Shown here piece by piece: positions 18,732-26,974 of a stretch of DNA of 64,000 bases. Location: contig JALHQH010000009.1 of NCBI GenBank assembly GCA_022842065.1, positions 254,243-318,242 of the forward strand. Direction: 5' to 3'. A program made the translations under genes and the position numbers. Below the pieces are notes generated by a model. That model had not been told where the DNA came from, made no database searches, and saw nothing but the letters and a program-made list of their open reading frames with translations. This stretch comes from Caldilineaceae bacterium (GTDB taxonomy: Bacteria; Chloroflexota; Anaerolineae; Caldilineales; Caldilineaceae). The number at the start of each line of letters is the position of its first letter. The stretch's first letter is position 1.

Positions 18732-19217
18732 TTATTCGAGCTTTGTCAACAATTTGGCACATTCGGTGGCCACTTTGCTGTCTGCTTGCTCATCACCAGG
18801 CATGGTTGCCCACCCTTGTTCTTTGACATAAGTGCCCTGTTGATAGCTGCTGGTGGCTTTCAACTCGGCCAGTTTCGCGGTTTTTGCCCCATCCTGCTGG
18901 AATTGGGCTACACAGATGGTGCCCAGCCGCTGTACGACTGCTGCGCTAGCCTGGGTTGTTGCGGTCTTCTGCGCACTGCTACCAGTTACCCAGCCGCCCC
19001 ACGAAAAACCAACCAACATGGTGCCTGCGATTACAGCCACACTAAGCCAAAGGATGGCCGTTTTGGACAGTTGCACGGCATTCCACCGTTGCCCAAGCGA
19101 TTCCTGTTTTGGCTTCGTTGGGGTCATTTTGACGGGGGTCTCGCTCGTTTGTGATTTGCGATTATCATTATCCGCACGTTTATCTGCGCTAAAGCCAGTT
19201 TGATTTTGTTCCATCAT
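18732..19217 (-). CDS. Hypothetical single-pass membrane protein
   Basis: This 161-aa protein has a polar N-terminal region of about 50 residues rich in Lys/Thr/Gln, one hydrophobic helix at about 54-78 (TAILWLSVAVIAGTMLVGFSWGGWV), and an outer region with two cysteines (IC near 101 and EC near 153) that could form a disulfide. No family is recognised. GGGGAAAA lies just ahead of the double ATG. It is followed on the same strand by two other small unknown genes, so a short operon is possible. Confidence 0.6.
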   Translation of the reverse strand: MMEQNQTGFSADKRADNDNRKSQTSETPVKMTPTKPKQESLGQRWNAVQLSKTAILWLSVAVIAGTMLVGFSWGGWVTGSSAQKTATTQASAAVVQRLGTICVAQFQQDGAKTAKLAELKATSSYQQGTYVKEQGWATMPGDEQADSKVATECAKLLTKLE

Positions 19218-19231
19218 TTTCCCCTTAGAAG

Positions 19232-19459
19232 TTACTTATTAACGATTGCGATGAGCGTTAAGTTCAGATCACGAATTTTAATGAGTAGGCCATGCAGTTC
19301 CGCCTGATCGCGCACCGGGACGGTCAACGTGGTTGCCCCGGAGGGCGCATGGACAACCGTCAATGGACTAAACCAGGCGGCTAAGTCATCGTCCAAATCT
19401 TCGTGAACGAGAATCTCATAAATCTGGGTAGGAAACGGCGCTTTAGACGATTGCATCAT
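19232..19459 (-). CDS. Hypothetical small protein
   Basis: This 75-aa frame starts at the double ATG at 19459 (MMQSSKAPFPTQIYEILVHEDL). A TTG start at 19513 would overlap the upstream gene and is less likely. The C-terminal half (VPVRDQAELHGLLIKIRDLNLTLIAIVNK) has an alternating beta/helix look and a leucine-rich end, similar to small regulatory or ligand-binding folds, but I cannot place it. It lies between two other unknown genes on the same strand. Confidence 0.5.
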   Translation of the reverse strand: MMQSSKAPFPTQIYEILVHEDLDDDLAAWFSPLTVVHAPSGATTLTVPVRDQAELHGLLIKIRDLNLTLIAIVNK

Positions 19460-19482
19460 GAAAATAGATTGGCTACACGGGG

Positions 19483-19695
19483 CTAAGATTGCGGTGTCTC
19501 TGACGCCGGGCAAAGGGTCAATTCGCGCTCAGTTAGATAAAATTTCTTATAAACTCTGGGCCGGATTTCGAAACTGACCAGAAATTGGGTTGTATTACGC
19601 CCTAGAAAGAGTTCTTTGATGATTTTTCCGCCACAGGCGGGGACGCCACCGTAGGGGAAACTCGCTCGCACTTTGTCGCCAATTGTCATCTTCAT
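19483..19695 (-). CDS. Hypothetical 70-aa beta-rich protein
   Basis: The product begins MKMTIGDKVRASFPYGGVPACGGKI, which reads like a short SH3-like beta barrel, and ends with a charged tail. No family is recognised. AAAGGATAATC precedes the ATG, a good ribosome site. TATAAC on the minus strand near 19710 could be a -10 box. Confidence 0.55.
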   Translation of the reverse strand: MKMTIGDKVRASFPYGGVPACGGKIIKELFLGRNTTQFLVSFEIRPRVYKKFYLTERELTLCPASETPQS

Positions 19696-19740
19696 GATTA
19701 TCCTTTACTTTGTTATACTGGGCGCTGCCATCATTTAACA

Positions 19741-19808
19741 TGGGACTTGCGCAGCACACGGCGGCTGAGCTTGTCGAAGCCAGAGTGCGCTGCGCAAGTC
19801 CTATAAGA
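19741..19808. repeat. Palindromic repeat, family C copy 1
   Basis: GGGACTTGCGCAGC and GCTGCGCAAGTCC form the arms; the interior GGCTGAGCTTGTCGAAGCC is itself nearly palindromic. An inverted copy of the whole unit is at 49163-49228. The rest of the 19696-19955 gap has a CCGTTTGCAAACGG palindrome and a GTAGAAAATGCTAAATGATGACA block also present at 55388-55433. Confidence 0.75.
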
Positions 19809-19955
19809 TTATTTACGCATGTAGAAAATGCTAAATGATGACAAGCGTTGGTATACCCAATACGAAACGGTCTCTCGCGTGTGTGCCGTTTGCAAACGGT
19901 CGTCCCCTGCGCTGAACGCTGGCAAAATGACGACCGCGTTCAACGCAACCACCGA

Positions 19956-21371
19956 TTAGCCGACGCTGCCTTCCATCTGTAGCTGAATCAAACGATTCAT
20001 CTCGACTGCGTATTCCATGGGCAATTCTTTAACGAGGGGCTCAATAAAGCCACCGACAATCATCGCCGCTGCTTCGTCCGTACTAATCCCGCGGCTTTTT
20101 AGATAAAAGAGCTGCTCTTCGCCAATTTTGCTCACTGACGCTTCATGGCCGACGCTGACATTCTCTTCCTCGACTTCAATGTAAGGATAGGTATCGGAAC
20201 GGCTAGCATCATCCAACAGCAGGGCATCGCAGACGACCATACTCTTGCTGTGATGTGCCCCTTTGGCCACTTTGAGCAGACCACGGTAGCTGGCGCGCCC
20301 GCCGTTTTTGCTGATCGACTTAGAGACAATCTTGGAGCTGGTGTAAGGTGCACCATGCACGACTTTGGCACCAGCATCCTGATGTTGGCCCTTGCCGGCA
20401 AAGGCAATGGAGAGAATTTCACCATGGGCGCGTGGCCCCATCATGTAAACAGCCGGATATTTCATCGTCACCTTGCTACCCAGGTTGCCATCGATCCACT
20501 CCATGGTGGCATTTTCCTGGGCGATGGCCCGCTTGGTCACCAAGTTGTAGACATCGGTACTCCAATTTTGGATCGTGGTATAACGGCAGCGTGAATCCTT
20601 TTTGACGATGATCTCGACGACCGCGCTGTGCAGGCTGTTGCTACTGTAAAGCGGCGCCGTGCAGCCTTCCACATAGTGCATGCTGGCGCCCTCTTCCACG
20701 ATAATCAGCGTGCGTTCAAATTGGCCCATATTCTCGGTGTTAATGCGAAAATAGGCTTGCAGCGGAATATCTACATGGACGCCTTTGGGCACATAGACAA
20801 AGCTACCCCCACTCCAGACGGCACTATTGAGGGCCGCAAATTTGTTGTCTGCCGCCGGGATAATCGTGGCAAAATATTGGCGGACCAGTGCTTCATGTTC
20901 GCGCAAACCAGTGTCCATGTCAACGAAGATTACACCGATCTTTTCCCACTCTTCGCGCAGGCTATGATAGACCACTTCGGAATCATATTGGGCACCAACC
21001 CCGGCCAGAAATTTACGCTCGGCTTCGGGAATCCCCAGCCGTTCAAAGGTGTTTTTAATCGCCTCGGGCACATCATCCCAGCTTTTACCCTGGTGCGACG
21101 AGGGGCGCGAGTAATAGAAGATCTCTTCAAAGTCAATGCCACTCAGATCGGCCCCCCAGGTGGGCATTGATTTGGCAAAAAAGATGTCAAGGGCCTCATG
21201 GCGAAAAGCACGCATCCAATCCGGTTCATTTTTCTGATCCGAGATCTGATCGATGATGCTGTGATCTAAGCCACGCTTGGTCTTAAAGATCGCTTTATCT
21301 TCATCATGGAAGCCATAGGCATAACCTTCTTTAACACCAACAAGACTCTCATGATCAGTTTGGGTAGCCAT
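19956..21371 (-). CDS. sufB: Fe-S cluster assembly scaffold SufB
   Basis: This 471-aa protein is a full-length Suf[23 protein letters not shown] near the N-terminus, the conserved [25 protein letters not shown] region, [20 protein letters not shown] with the scaffold cysteine, and [22 protein letters not shown] near the end. SufB works with SufC and SufD to build Fe-S clusters under stress. ATG 21371 is chosen over a start 17 codons upstream because AGAGGAAC lies directly ahead. No sufC, sufD, sufS or sufU lies in the window, so sufB is separated from its partners here. Confidence 0.96.
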   Translation of the reverse strand: MATQTDHESLVGVKEGYAYGFHDEDKAIFKTKRGLDHSIIDQISDQKNEPDWMRAFRHEALDIFFAKSMPTWGADLSGIDFEEIFYYSRPSSHQGKSWDDVPEAIKNTFERLGIPEAERKFLAGVGAQYDSEVVYHSLREEWEKIGVIFVDMDTGLREHEALVRQYFATIIPAADNKFAALNSAVWSGGSFVYVPKGVHVDIPLQAYFRINTENMGQFERTLIIVEEGASMHYVEGCTAPLYSSNSLHSAVVEIIVKKDSRCRYTTIQNWSTDVYNLVTKRAIAQENATMEWIDGNLGSKVTMKYPAVYMMGPRAHGEILSIAFAGKGQHQDAGAKVVHGAPYTSSKIVSKSISKNGGRASYRGLLKVAKGAHHSKSMVVCDALLLDDASRSDTYPYIEVEEENVSVGHEASVSKIGEEQLFYLKSRGISTDEAAAMIVGGFIEPLVKELPMEYAVEMNRLIQLQMEGSVG

Positions 21372-21719
21372 TATTTGTTCCTCTTGTGAATTCTTACAAA
21401 TTTGCACTGGCGAAACGTGCATTCTGGTGGAAAACGGTCATCGCTTGCGCGACCCGCTGCTGGACAACGCACAACACCCGCGTCGTGAAGGCAAAGCAAC
21501 CGTTTTCGCTGCAATCGCATTACAGGGACGATAATGGCAACTTCTGAACCGTAAGCTCAAATTTACCAAGCTCAAATTTGTCGGTTCTATAGCCTACTAT
21601 ACGCCCTAATCAAGCGGATGTCGTCTCCCCAAAGAGGGATTTATGAGGAATTGGGTAGAATGAGGGCGCAGCGGTGCTCCCCCCAAAGGGGTAAGCCGGG
21701 CGCGCGGGTAGGTGAGGTA

Positions 21720-22370
21720 TTAATCAGCGATGAGCTTATGGTGCAGCGCATAGGTAATCGCCTTCATGCGGCTGGGGACTTGTAACTTGGACAGCACATT
21801 GCTGACGTGAAATTTTACGGTCGAGCGACCGATAATCAATCGTTCGGCAATGGCACTGTTGTTTAGCCCTTCCACGATCAACCCCAATACTTCGCGCTCA
21901 CGCGGGGTTAGATCAAAGCCCGGTTCGGTCAGCTGATTTTTGCGGGTCTGGCGAATCAGCATTTGGGTTGCTTCTAGCGCAAGGGTCGGCCGGCCGGCAT
22001 GCGCGGCATAAATCGCCTCGGCTAATTCGTCGGCAGAGACATTCTTTAAAAGATAGGCAATCGCGCCGGCTTCGAGGACCCGTTTGATTAACGCATCTTC
22101 GTGGAAACTCGTGAGGGCGATCACTTGAATCTGTGGGTAGTGTTTCCGAATCGCCAAGGTTGCATCGGCACCATCCATGTGGGGCATCACCAGATCCATC
22201 AAGACGACGTCTGGGTGCAACTGACCACACAAATTGACCGCTCTGGCCCCATCTTGGGCTTCCCCAACCAGGGTCAGTTGATCATAGACCGACAAGAAAG
22301 CTGTAAGGCCACTCCGGACCACAGCCTGATCATCAACAATTAAGACGCGGATTGGCGCTTCGTTTGTCAA
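21720..22370 (-). CDS. NarL/LuxR-family response regulator, TTG start
   Basis: The receiver reads RVLIVDDQAVVRSGL with the phospho-Asp in DVVLMDLVMPHMDGA, and the C-terminal LuxR helix-turn-helix reads LTPREREVLGLIVEGLNNSAIAERL with STVKFHVSNVLSKL. The frame stays open to 22436, but that region overlaps the small gene upstream and lacks a ribosome site. A TTG at 22370 has AGAGGT six bases ahead, giving a 216-aa protein of normal family length. No kinase gene is adjacent. The large orphan hybrid kinase and the pseudo-receiver regulator nearby are possible signalling partners (inference). Confidence 0.88.
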   Translation of the reverse strand: MTNEAPIRVLIVDDQAVVRSGLTAFLSVYDQLTLVGEAQDGARAVNLCGQLHPDVVLMDLVMPHMDGADATLAIRKHYPQIQVIALTSFHEDALIKRVLEAGAIAYLLKNVSADELAEAIYAAHAGRPTLALEATQMLIRQTRKNQLTEPGFDLTPREREVLGLIVEGLNNSAIAERLIIGRSTVKFHVSNVLSKLQVPSRMKAITYALHHKLIAD

Positions 22371-22404
22371 AGGTTTACCTCTTTCTCTGGCGGTCGTGTG
22401 CCAG

Positions 22405-22599
22405 CTAAGTGCCGTCGCGCGTCTGGTTGAGCACATTCAGAATGATCCTGGCCGAACTGCCCAAGGCGCGTTGCTCATCGAGCGTAAAAATCGTGGTGAC
22501 AAGCTCTTCTAAAACTTTTATGTCCGGGGTCCGATTCTTTGCGACGCACGCCTGGTGGTAGAGCCGAACTCGTTGGGTAAAGTCATTGACTTTAGTCAT
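22405..22599 (-). CDS. Hypothetical small protein ahead of the LuxR regulator
   Basis: This 64-aa helical protein (MTKVNDFTQRVRLYHQACV... ending in LNVLNQTRDGT) is not recognised. It ends 34 bp before the regulator TTG start on the same strand, so it could be an upstream member of the same transcript. No strong ribosome site is visible, and it has no signal or membrane segment. The regular amphipathic pattern and codon use look coding, but confidence is modest. Confidence 0.5.
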   Translation of the reverse strand: MTKVNDFTQRVRLYHQACVAKNRTPDIKVLEELVTTIFTLDEQRALGSSARIILNVLNQTRDGT

Positions 22600-22675
22600 T
22601 ACACAATCTGCTTTCAGGATGCATGCGCTCCCCGCCTTTAGTTAGTTTCTGTTGCGAAAGCGCTTGATCACCGTC

Positions 22676-22708
22676 AAGGTTCGCAAAGGATTTTCTCTGG
22701 CGAACCTT
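22676..22708 (-). terminator. Hairpin after the pseudo-receiver regulator
   Basis: AAGGTTCGC at 22676-22684 and GCGAACCTT at 22700-22708 form a 9-bp stem with a 15-base loop, about 50 bp beyond the stop of the 22757-23410 gene. It probably separates that operon from the next one. Confidence 0.45.
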
Positions 22709-22756
22709 CGTGCGTTTGGCGGCCTGCGCAATAGAAATCGCGTTTTGCAACAACCA

Positions 22757-23410
22757 TTAACTAACATATGTGAGGTATAAACCGGCAGCTTTGCGGTTAC
22801 TTAGATTTAATTTTGCCAATACATGATGGACATGATTCTTCACGGTGCCTACCGTCAGAATCAGTTGATTGGCGATGATCTGATTGGTATGGCCTTGACC
22901 AAGCAGGGTTAGCACTTCATGCTCGCGTTTGGTCAAATTGGCATACAGGCGATGATTCGGTGTGTTGCCGGCCGCGAGCCGGCTCAACCGAGTCAGATGG
23001 CTCATCATCGTTGCTGCCATCGCCGGCGAAACCAGGGGTTGGCCACTACAGACGGCCGCGATCTGTTTGCCCCAGGCTTCTACCCCTTCGTGGCGTAGGA
23101 CATAACCGGCCGCCCCAGCCGCAATCCACCCCAAAATCTTTTTGGGATCATTGGGCAGGTCGGTCACGATTACTTTGGCTGGGATCGCCTGCCGACGTAA
23201 ATGTTTCAGCAACCTGCGCAGCTCATCGCTGGGTAAAGTGGCGGAGGCCAAAATTAGATCGCAGTTGGTATGGTCAACCCGCATAAGGCATTCTGACACA
23301 GATCCCATCGCTTGGATCACACGTAAGGAGGCAATCGCATCCAACAGATCAGCCGCTTGGCGTAGCCGCGCCAGATTTTCGTGGATGATGAAGACGCGTG
23401 TGCCGGTCAT
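22757..23410 (-). CDS. LuxR-family regulator with degenerate receiver
   Basis: The 217-aa protein has the NarL layout but a changed receiver. The acidic pair that binds Mg2+ is replaced (VFIIHENLARL) and the phospho-Asp position reads CDLILASATLP, with Ser where Asp is expected. The conserved Lys site is also altered (VLRHEG). The LuxR helix-turn-helix is intact: LTKREHEVLTLLGQGHTNQIIANQL and GTVKNHVHHVLAKL. It is likely to work without phosphorylation, through expression level or a protein partner. Its ATG overlaps the BON/PRC gene stop by four bases, so both would be driven by the stress-type promoter at 24360-24415. Confidence 0.85.
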   Translation of the reverse strand: MTGTRVFIIHENLARLRQAADLLDAIASLRVIQAMGSVSECLMRVDHTNCDLILASATLPSDELRRLLKHLRRQAIPAKVIVTDLPNDPKKILGWIAAGAAGYVLRHEGVEAWGKQIAAVCSGQPLVSPAMAATMMSHLTRLSRLAAGNTPNHRLYANLTKREHEVLTLLGQGHTNQIIANQLILTVGTVKNHVHHVLAKLNLSNRKAAGLYLTYVS

Positions 23411-24276
23411 AGCCGTTCCCCTCCGGATTGTTCTTTGGAGAATAGCACATCAGCGGGTTGATAAGGATAGGGTGGTTGCCAATCCACTGGTGGGGCCGTA
23501 TAAATCGCTGGGTTGAAATCAGCCGCATGGGCCACTGCGTCACTGTTGACGTTGAGAAAGAGTGCGCCGCTTGGTGCGCACCGAATCCGACTAAGTGAAA
23601 TCAGCACAGGGTGTGGGGCTGGCGGCCGTACGGCAGGGGTCTCTGCCCAATCAAGCAAATGGGGCGGCACAACCTGGACCTGCAACATGACAGCCGTCAC
23701 CCGTCGATTTTGTGGATTGATGACGACCTGTTGAACCCGCCCGACCTGGCCATCGGTTGCATAAATTTCACTGCCGATGTTGGGTTGAATAAAGCGTTCT
23801 TCATCGCTGTCTAGCACGCTGCCTGGGGTGTGAATCACATTAATAATCCCACGCGCCTGCCCAATGGTGGCCGCGATTTGGCCGGCGGCGAGGCGGGCGG
23901 GTGAATGATTTACCTTGCCCCCCAGGTAGACGACCCCATGTTGAACATTGACCTGAATCTGCTCGTGCTGCATCTGTTGGCTCTGACCGAGTGCCTGTGC
24001 CACGTTGATCATGAGTTCATAATCCACCACTAATTGGTTGACGACGGCGATCACACCGGTTACCTCGCTGGTAGTAGTTTCGGCTTGCACCTTGTCACTT
24101 GCGCGCACAACATGGCCGGTGAGGGTGGCGATACCGTTGGTGACCATGACATGGATATAGGCCACGTTGCTGCGGCCTAACAGCTGGTGGGCCCTGAGGG
24201 CATGGGTGATCGCATCGCTGAGTTGCTCGTCAGCCTGGGCCGATAAAGCTTGCGGTTCGATTTTGGTTTCAGTCAT
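23407..24276 (-). CDS. BON and PRC-barrel domain protein
   Basis: The 289-aa protein has two BON domains (about 15-85, with IHVMVTNGIATLTGHVVRASDK, and about 88-150, with IQVNVQHGVVYLGGKVNHSPAR), then a PRC-barrel-like domain (about 160-220, with GSEIYATDGQVGRVQQVVINPQNRRVTAVMLQ). No signal peptide is seen. BON domains often bind phospholipids and PRC-barrels bind ribosomal or photosynthetic partners; together they occur in stress proteins. The gene heads an operon with the pseudo-receiver regulator and sits behind one of the four conserved promoter modules. Confidence 0.85.
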   Translation of the reverse strand: MTETKIEPQALSAQADEQLSDAITHALRAHQLLGRSNVAYIHVMVTNGIATLTGHVVRASDKVQAETTTSEVTGVIAVVNQLVVDYELMINVAQALGQSQQMQHEQIQVNVQHGVVYLGGKVNHSPARLAAGQIAATIGQARGIINVIHTPGSVLDSDEERFIQPNIGSEIYATDGQVGRVQQVVINPQNRRVTAVMLQVQVVPPHLLDWAETPAVRPPAPHPVLISLSRIRCAPSGALFLNVNSDAVAHAADFNPAIYTAPPVDWQPPYPYQPADVLFSKEQSGGERL

Positions 24277-24359
24277 GGTGAGCTCTCCATTTCAGCGCTT
24301 GTCATTTACAAGCAATCCACTCTATTCGGTAGCTGTCACTAAAGATAGCTACAAAATAT

Positions 24360-24415
24360 AGTATAGCGATCATTTAAGCATCTGTCGTCAACGGGGTGCT
24401 GATCTTCTTCTCAAC
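24360..24415 (-). promoter_or_regulatory. Conserved stress-type promoter module, copy 1 (BON/PRC operon)
   Basis: Read on the minus strand: GTTGA, 8 bases, TCAGC (24398-24415), 6 bases, TTGACG (24386-24391), 20 bases, TATACT (24360-24365). It lies about 85 bp ahead of the BON/PRC start. The order and all spacings are the same in the copies at 26498, 46948 and 55280. Confidence 0.75.
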
Positions 24416-24455
24416 AAAAGCAACGTGCCTGTGGTCGTTATCCAAACCAGCGTTT

Positions 24456-26456
24456 TTACAACGTCGGGATCTGCCCATTTTGCCCAACCAGCGCCGTTTC
24501 GCGTGCTAATGCCTGCATTACCGCACTACCGTCAACCGTCTCTTGTTGTAATAATTGGGCGGTTAAACTTTCCAACGCCGCCTGATGATCTTGCAAACAG
24601 GCGTAGGCCTGGGTGTATTGTTCGGTGACGATGCGCTGGACTTCGCCATCAATCGTCTGGCGCGTGGCGGGGCTGAGTTGGCTGTCATCTTGCACCGCGC
24701 CACCGAGATATTGCAGCTGTTGGCCGGCATAACGCACCGAGCCGAGCTTCTCACTCATGCCATATTCGGTGACCATGCGCCGCGCCAATTCGCTAGCACG
24801 CATAATGTCATCGCTGGCCCCTGTGCTCAGGGTATCAAAGATTAGCCGTTCGGCGGCGCGGCCACCCAACATCAGGGTAATCTTGTCGAGCAGTTCATCC
24901 ATCGTCAGCAGATAACGATCTTCGGTCGGCATTTGCATAGTGTAACCAAGCGCGCCGCGGCTGCGGGGAATGATGCTGATCTTGCTCACCGGATCGCTAT
25001 GGGGTGTCAACGCCGCGATCAATGCATGGCCGGCTTCGTGATAGGCAACCGTTTTGCGCTCCAGTTCGTTCATGACGCGCGTCTTTTTCTCCGACCCGGC
25101 AACGACCCGTTCGATGGCCGCCTCAAAGTCGTGCAGTGTGACGGCCACCGCCTTTTGACGGGCCGCGAGCAATGCCGCCTCATTCATCACGTTAGCCAAA
25201 TCGGCACCACTAAAGCCCGGTGTCATCCGCGCCGCCCGTTCCAGATCAAAATCTGCGGCCAGTTTGATCGCGCCACTGTGAATTTTCAGGATCTGAAGCC
25301 GACCGGTCAGATCCGGATTGCCCACGGCGACCTGGCGATCAAAGCGCCCCGCGCGCAGTAACGCGGGGTCTAAGACTTCGGGGCGATTGGTCGCGGCCAT
25401 GATGATCACCGGCATGCCGGTATCAGTCCGAAAGCCGTCGATCTCGGCTAATAGTTGATTCAGCGTCTGTTCGCGTTCGTCATTGCCGCCCATACTGACC
25501 ACACCACTGCGGCTGCGGCCAATTGCGTCAATTTCGTCAATAAAGACAATCGAGGGCGCGACCTGGTGGGCCTTCACAAAGAGATCGCGCACGCGGGCCG
25601 CACCGACACCGACAAACATCTCGATAAAAGCCGAGCCACTGGTCTCAAAGAAGGGCACACTTGCTTCACCGGCGGTCGCTTTGGCCAGCAATGTCTTACC
25701 GGTGCCAGGCGGGCCAACCAGCAGCACCCCTTTGGGAATGTGGCCCCCCAGCGCGGTAAACTGTTCGGGGGTTTTCAAGAACTGGATGATCTCCTGCAAC
25801 TCGGCAATTGCTTCATCGGCACCACCCACATCGGCATAGGTGACGCCCACGGTCTCCGGCTTCACCTCGGTCGCTTTGCTTTTACCAACGTTGAACATCC
25901 CGCCCATCCCGCCCAGGCCGCCTGCGCCATCCTGACCCATGCGCCGCGAGAGCATAAACCAGAAGCCCGCCAGTAAAACCAAGGGCAGCCCATAGGCCAG
26001 CAACAGACCGCCAATCTGATTGGGGGGTGGTTGGAAGCTGAACTGTACATCCGCCGCTTGCAGATCAGCGACCAGTTGCGGATCTTCACCCGCGGTAAAA
26101 ACGGTATTAAAAGGCAGGGTCGTGGTCACTGGGGTCGTCTCTGCGCCCGTCTCAGCGGTTGTCACTGGAGCAGTTGTAGAATTGGCCGTGGGGTCATGTC
26201 GCGTGCCGGTCAGGCTACTCTGGCCAATCACCACGGTCAGGATCTGACCGGCAGCCAGCTCTTGTTTGAAGGTGCTATAGGTGATTTCGCTGGATTGCTG
26301 CGCACGGGGGGCAAGATAGAAGCGTTGAAAGAGCCAGATCGCAATTACTGCCCCAATGGCATAGCCGATATAGGCACGGCGCTGGCGTTGTTGGCGCTCG
26401 CGACGTTTTTTCTCTTCATTGGGGTTGGGTTGGGGGGTCGATGGTAGGTTGGTCAT
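24456..26456 (-). CDS. ftsH: ATP-dependent zinc metalloprotease FtsH
   Basis: The 666-aa membrane AAA protease has two membrane helices (about 28-46 and 165-185) flanking an outer domain, then the AAA module: Walker A GPPGTGKT, Walker [12 protein letters not shown] and the second region of homology [21 protein letters not shown]. The peptidase has the zinc site HEAGH in [14 protein letters not shown]. It degrades misfolded membrane and short-lived regulatory proteins. HflK and HflC, which control FtsH in other bacteria, are encoded at 50386-52347. A conserved promoter module lies 42 bp upstream of the ATG. Confidence 0.96.
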   Translation of the reverse strand: MTNLPSTPQPNPNEEKKRRERQQRQRRAYIGYAIGAVIAIWLFQRFYLAPRAQQSSEITYSTFKQELAAGQILTVVIGQSSLTGTRHDPTANSTTAPVTTAETGAETTPVTTTLPFNTVFTAGEDPQLVADLQAADVQFSFQPPPNQIGGLLLAYGLPLVLLAGFWFMLSRRMGQDGAGGLGGMGGMFNVGKSKATEVKPETVGVTYADVGGADEAIAELQEIIQFLKTPEQFTALGGHIPKGVLLVGPPGTGKTLLAKATAGEASVPFFETSGSAFIEMFVGVGAARVRDLFVKAHQVAPSIVFIDEIDAIGRSRSGVVSMGGNDEREQTLNQLLAEIDGFRTDTGMPVIIMAATNRPEVLDPALLRAGRFDRQVAVGNPDLTGRLQILKIHSGAIKLAADFDLERAARMTPGFSGADLANVMNEAALLAARQKAVAVTLHDFEAAIERVVAGSEKKTRVMNELERKTVAYHEAGHALIAALTPHSDPVSKISIIPRSRGALGYTMQMPTEDRYLLTMDELLDKITLMLGGRAAERLIFDTLSTGASDDIMRASELARRMVTEYGMSEKLGSVRYAGQQLQYLGGAVQDDSQLSPATRQTIDGEVQRIVTEQYTQAYACLQDHQAALESLTAQLLQQETVDGSAVMQALARETALVGQNGQIPTL

Positions 26457-26497
26457 TTACTGTCCTATCTGGCTGCATGTTCAAAACAAACAACCAT

Positions 26498-26553
26498 AGT
26501 ATAGGTGCAAATCAACCGCCTGTCGTCAACACTCTGCTGATTTTTCTGTCAAC
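26498..26553 (-). promoter_or_regulatory. Conserved stress-type promoter module, copy 2 (ftsH)
   Basis: On the minus strand: GTTGA, 8 bases, TCAGC (26536-26553), 6 bases, TTGACG (26524-26529), 20 bases, TATACT (26498-26503). The -10 lies about 42 bp ahead of the ftsH ATG, so the leader is short. Confidence 0.78.
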
Positions 26554-26645
26554 AAAGCCACAGAATTCATTCTGTGGCTGGTACGCAAAACCTGTTAAAA
26601 CAGGTTGCCGCCGACCGTCTATACTTCGCGCTAAATGAGAATCTG

Positions 26646-26770
26646 GTTAGTGTCACGAGTTATTCGCCATGCTCGCCGGGGATTGTCAAATCCCCGGCCC
26701 CATACACCGGATCTGCCCGTACCCTCTGGGGGCCGGCGTGAGCCCGTGGCGAATAACTCGTGACACTAAC
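26646..26770. repeat. MITE-like element with 24-bp perfect terminal inverted repeats
   Basis: GTTAGTGTCACGAGTTATTC... at 26646-26669 and its exact complement at 26747-26770 enclose about 77 bp with an inner hairpin (CCGGGGATT / AATCCCCGG). It holds no coding frame. The remaining 26771-26974 sequence has two GTGAATTC boxes and no gene. Confidence 0.7.
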
Positions 26771-26974
26771 GAATCTGCGTTTTTACCGCTGTATAAACGC
26801 GGGTTCTCATTTCAACCGCAGTACAACGTGATTTATCCCGTTTTGCGCAGCAGGCGGTGAATTCAGGGTGCGTCCCGCGAAAGGGGTGCCCCGAACGTTT
26901 ACCCCAAAATTGGGACACACCCGTGAATTCATTCCCAGTAACCGGGCGTGAAGGGACGGCATCGTGACAATTTC

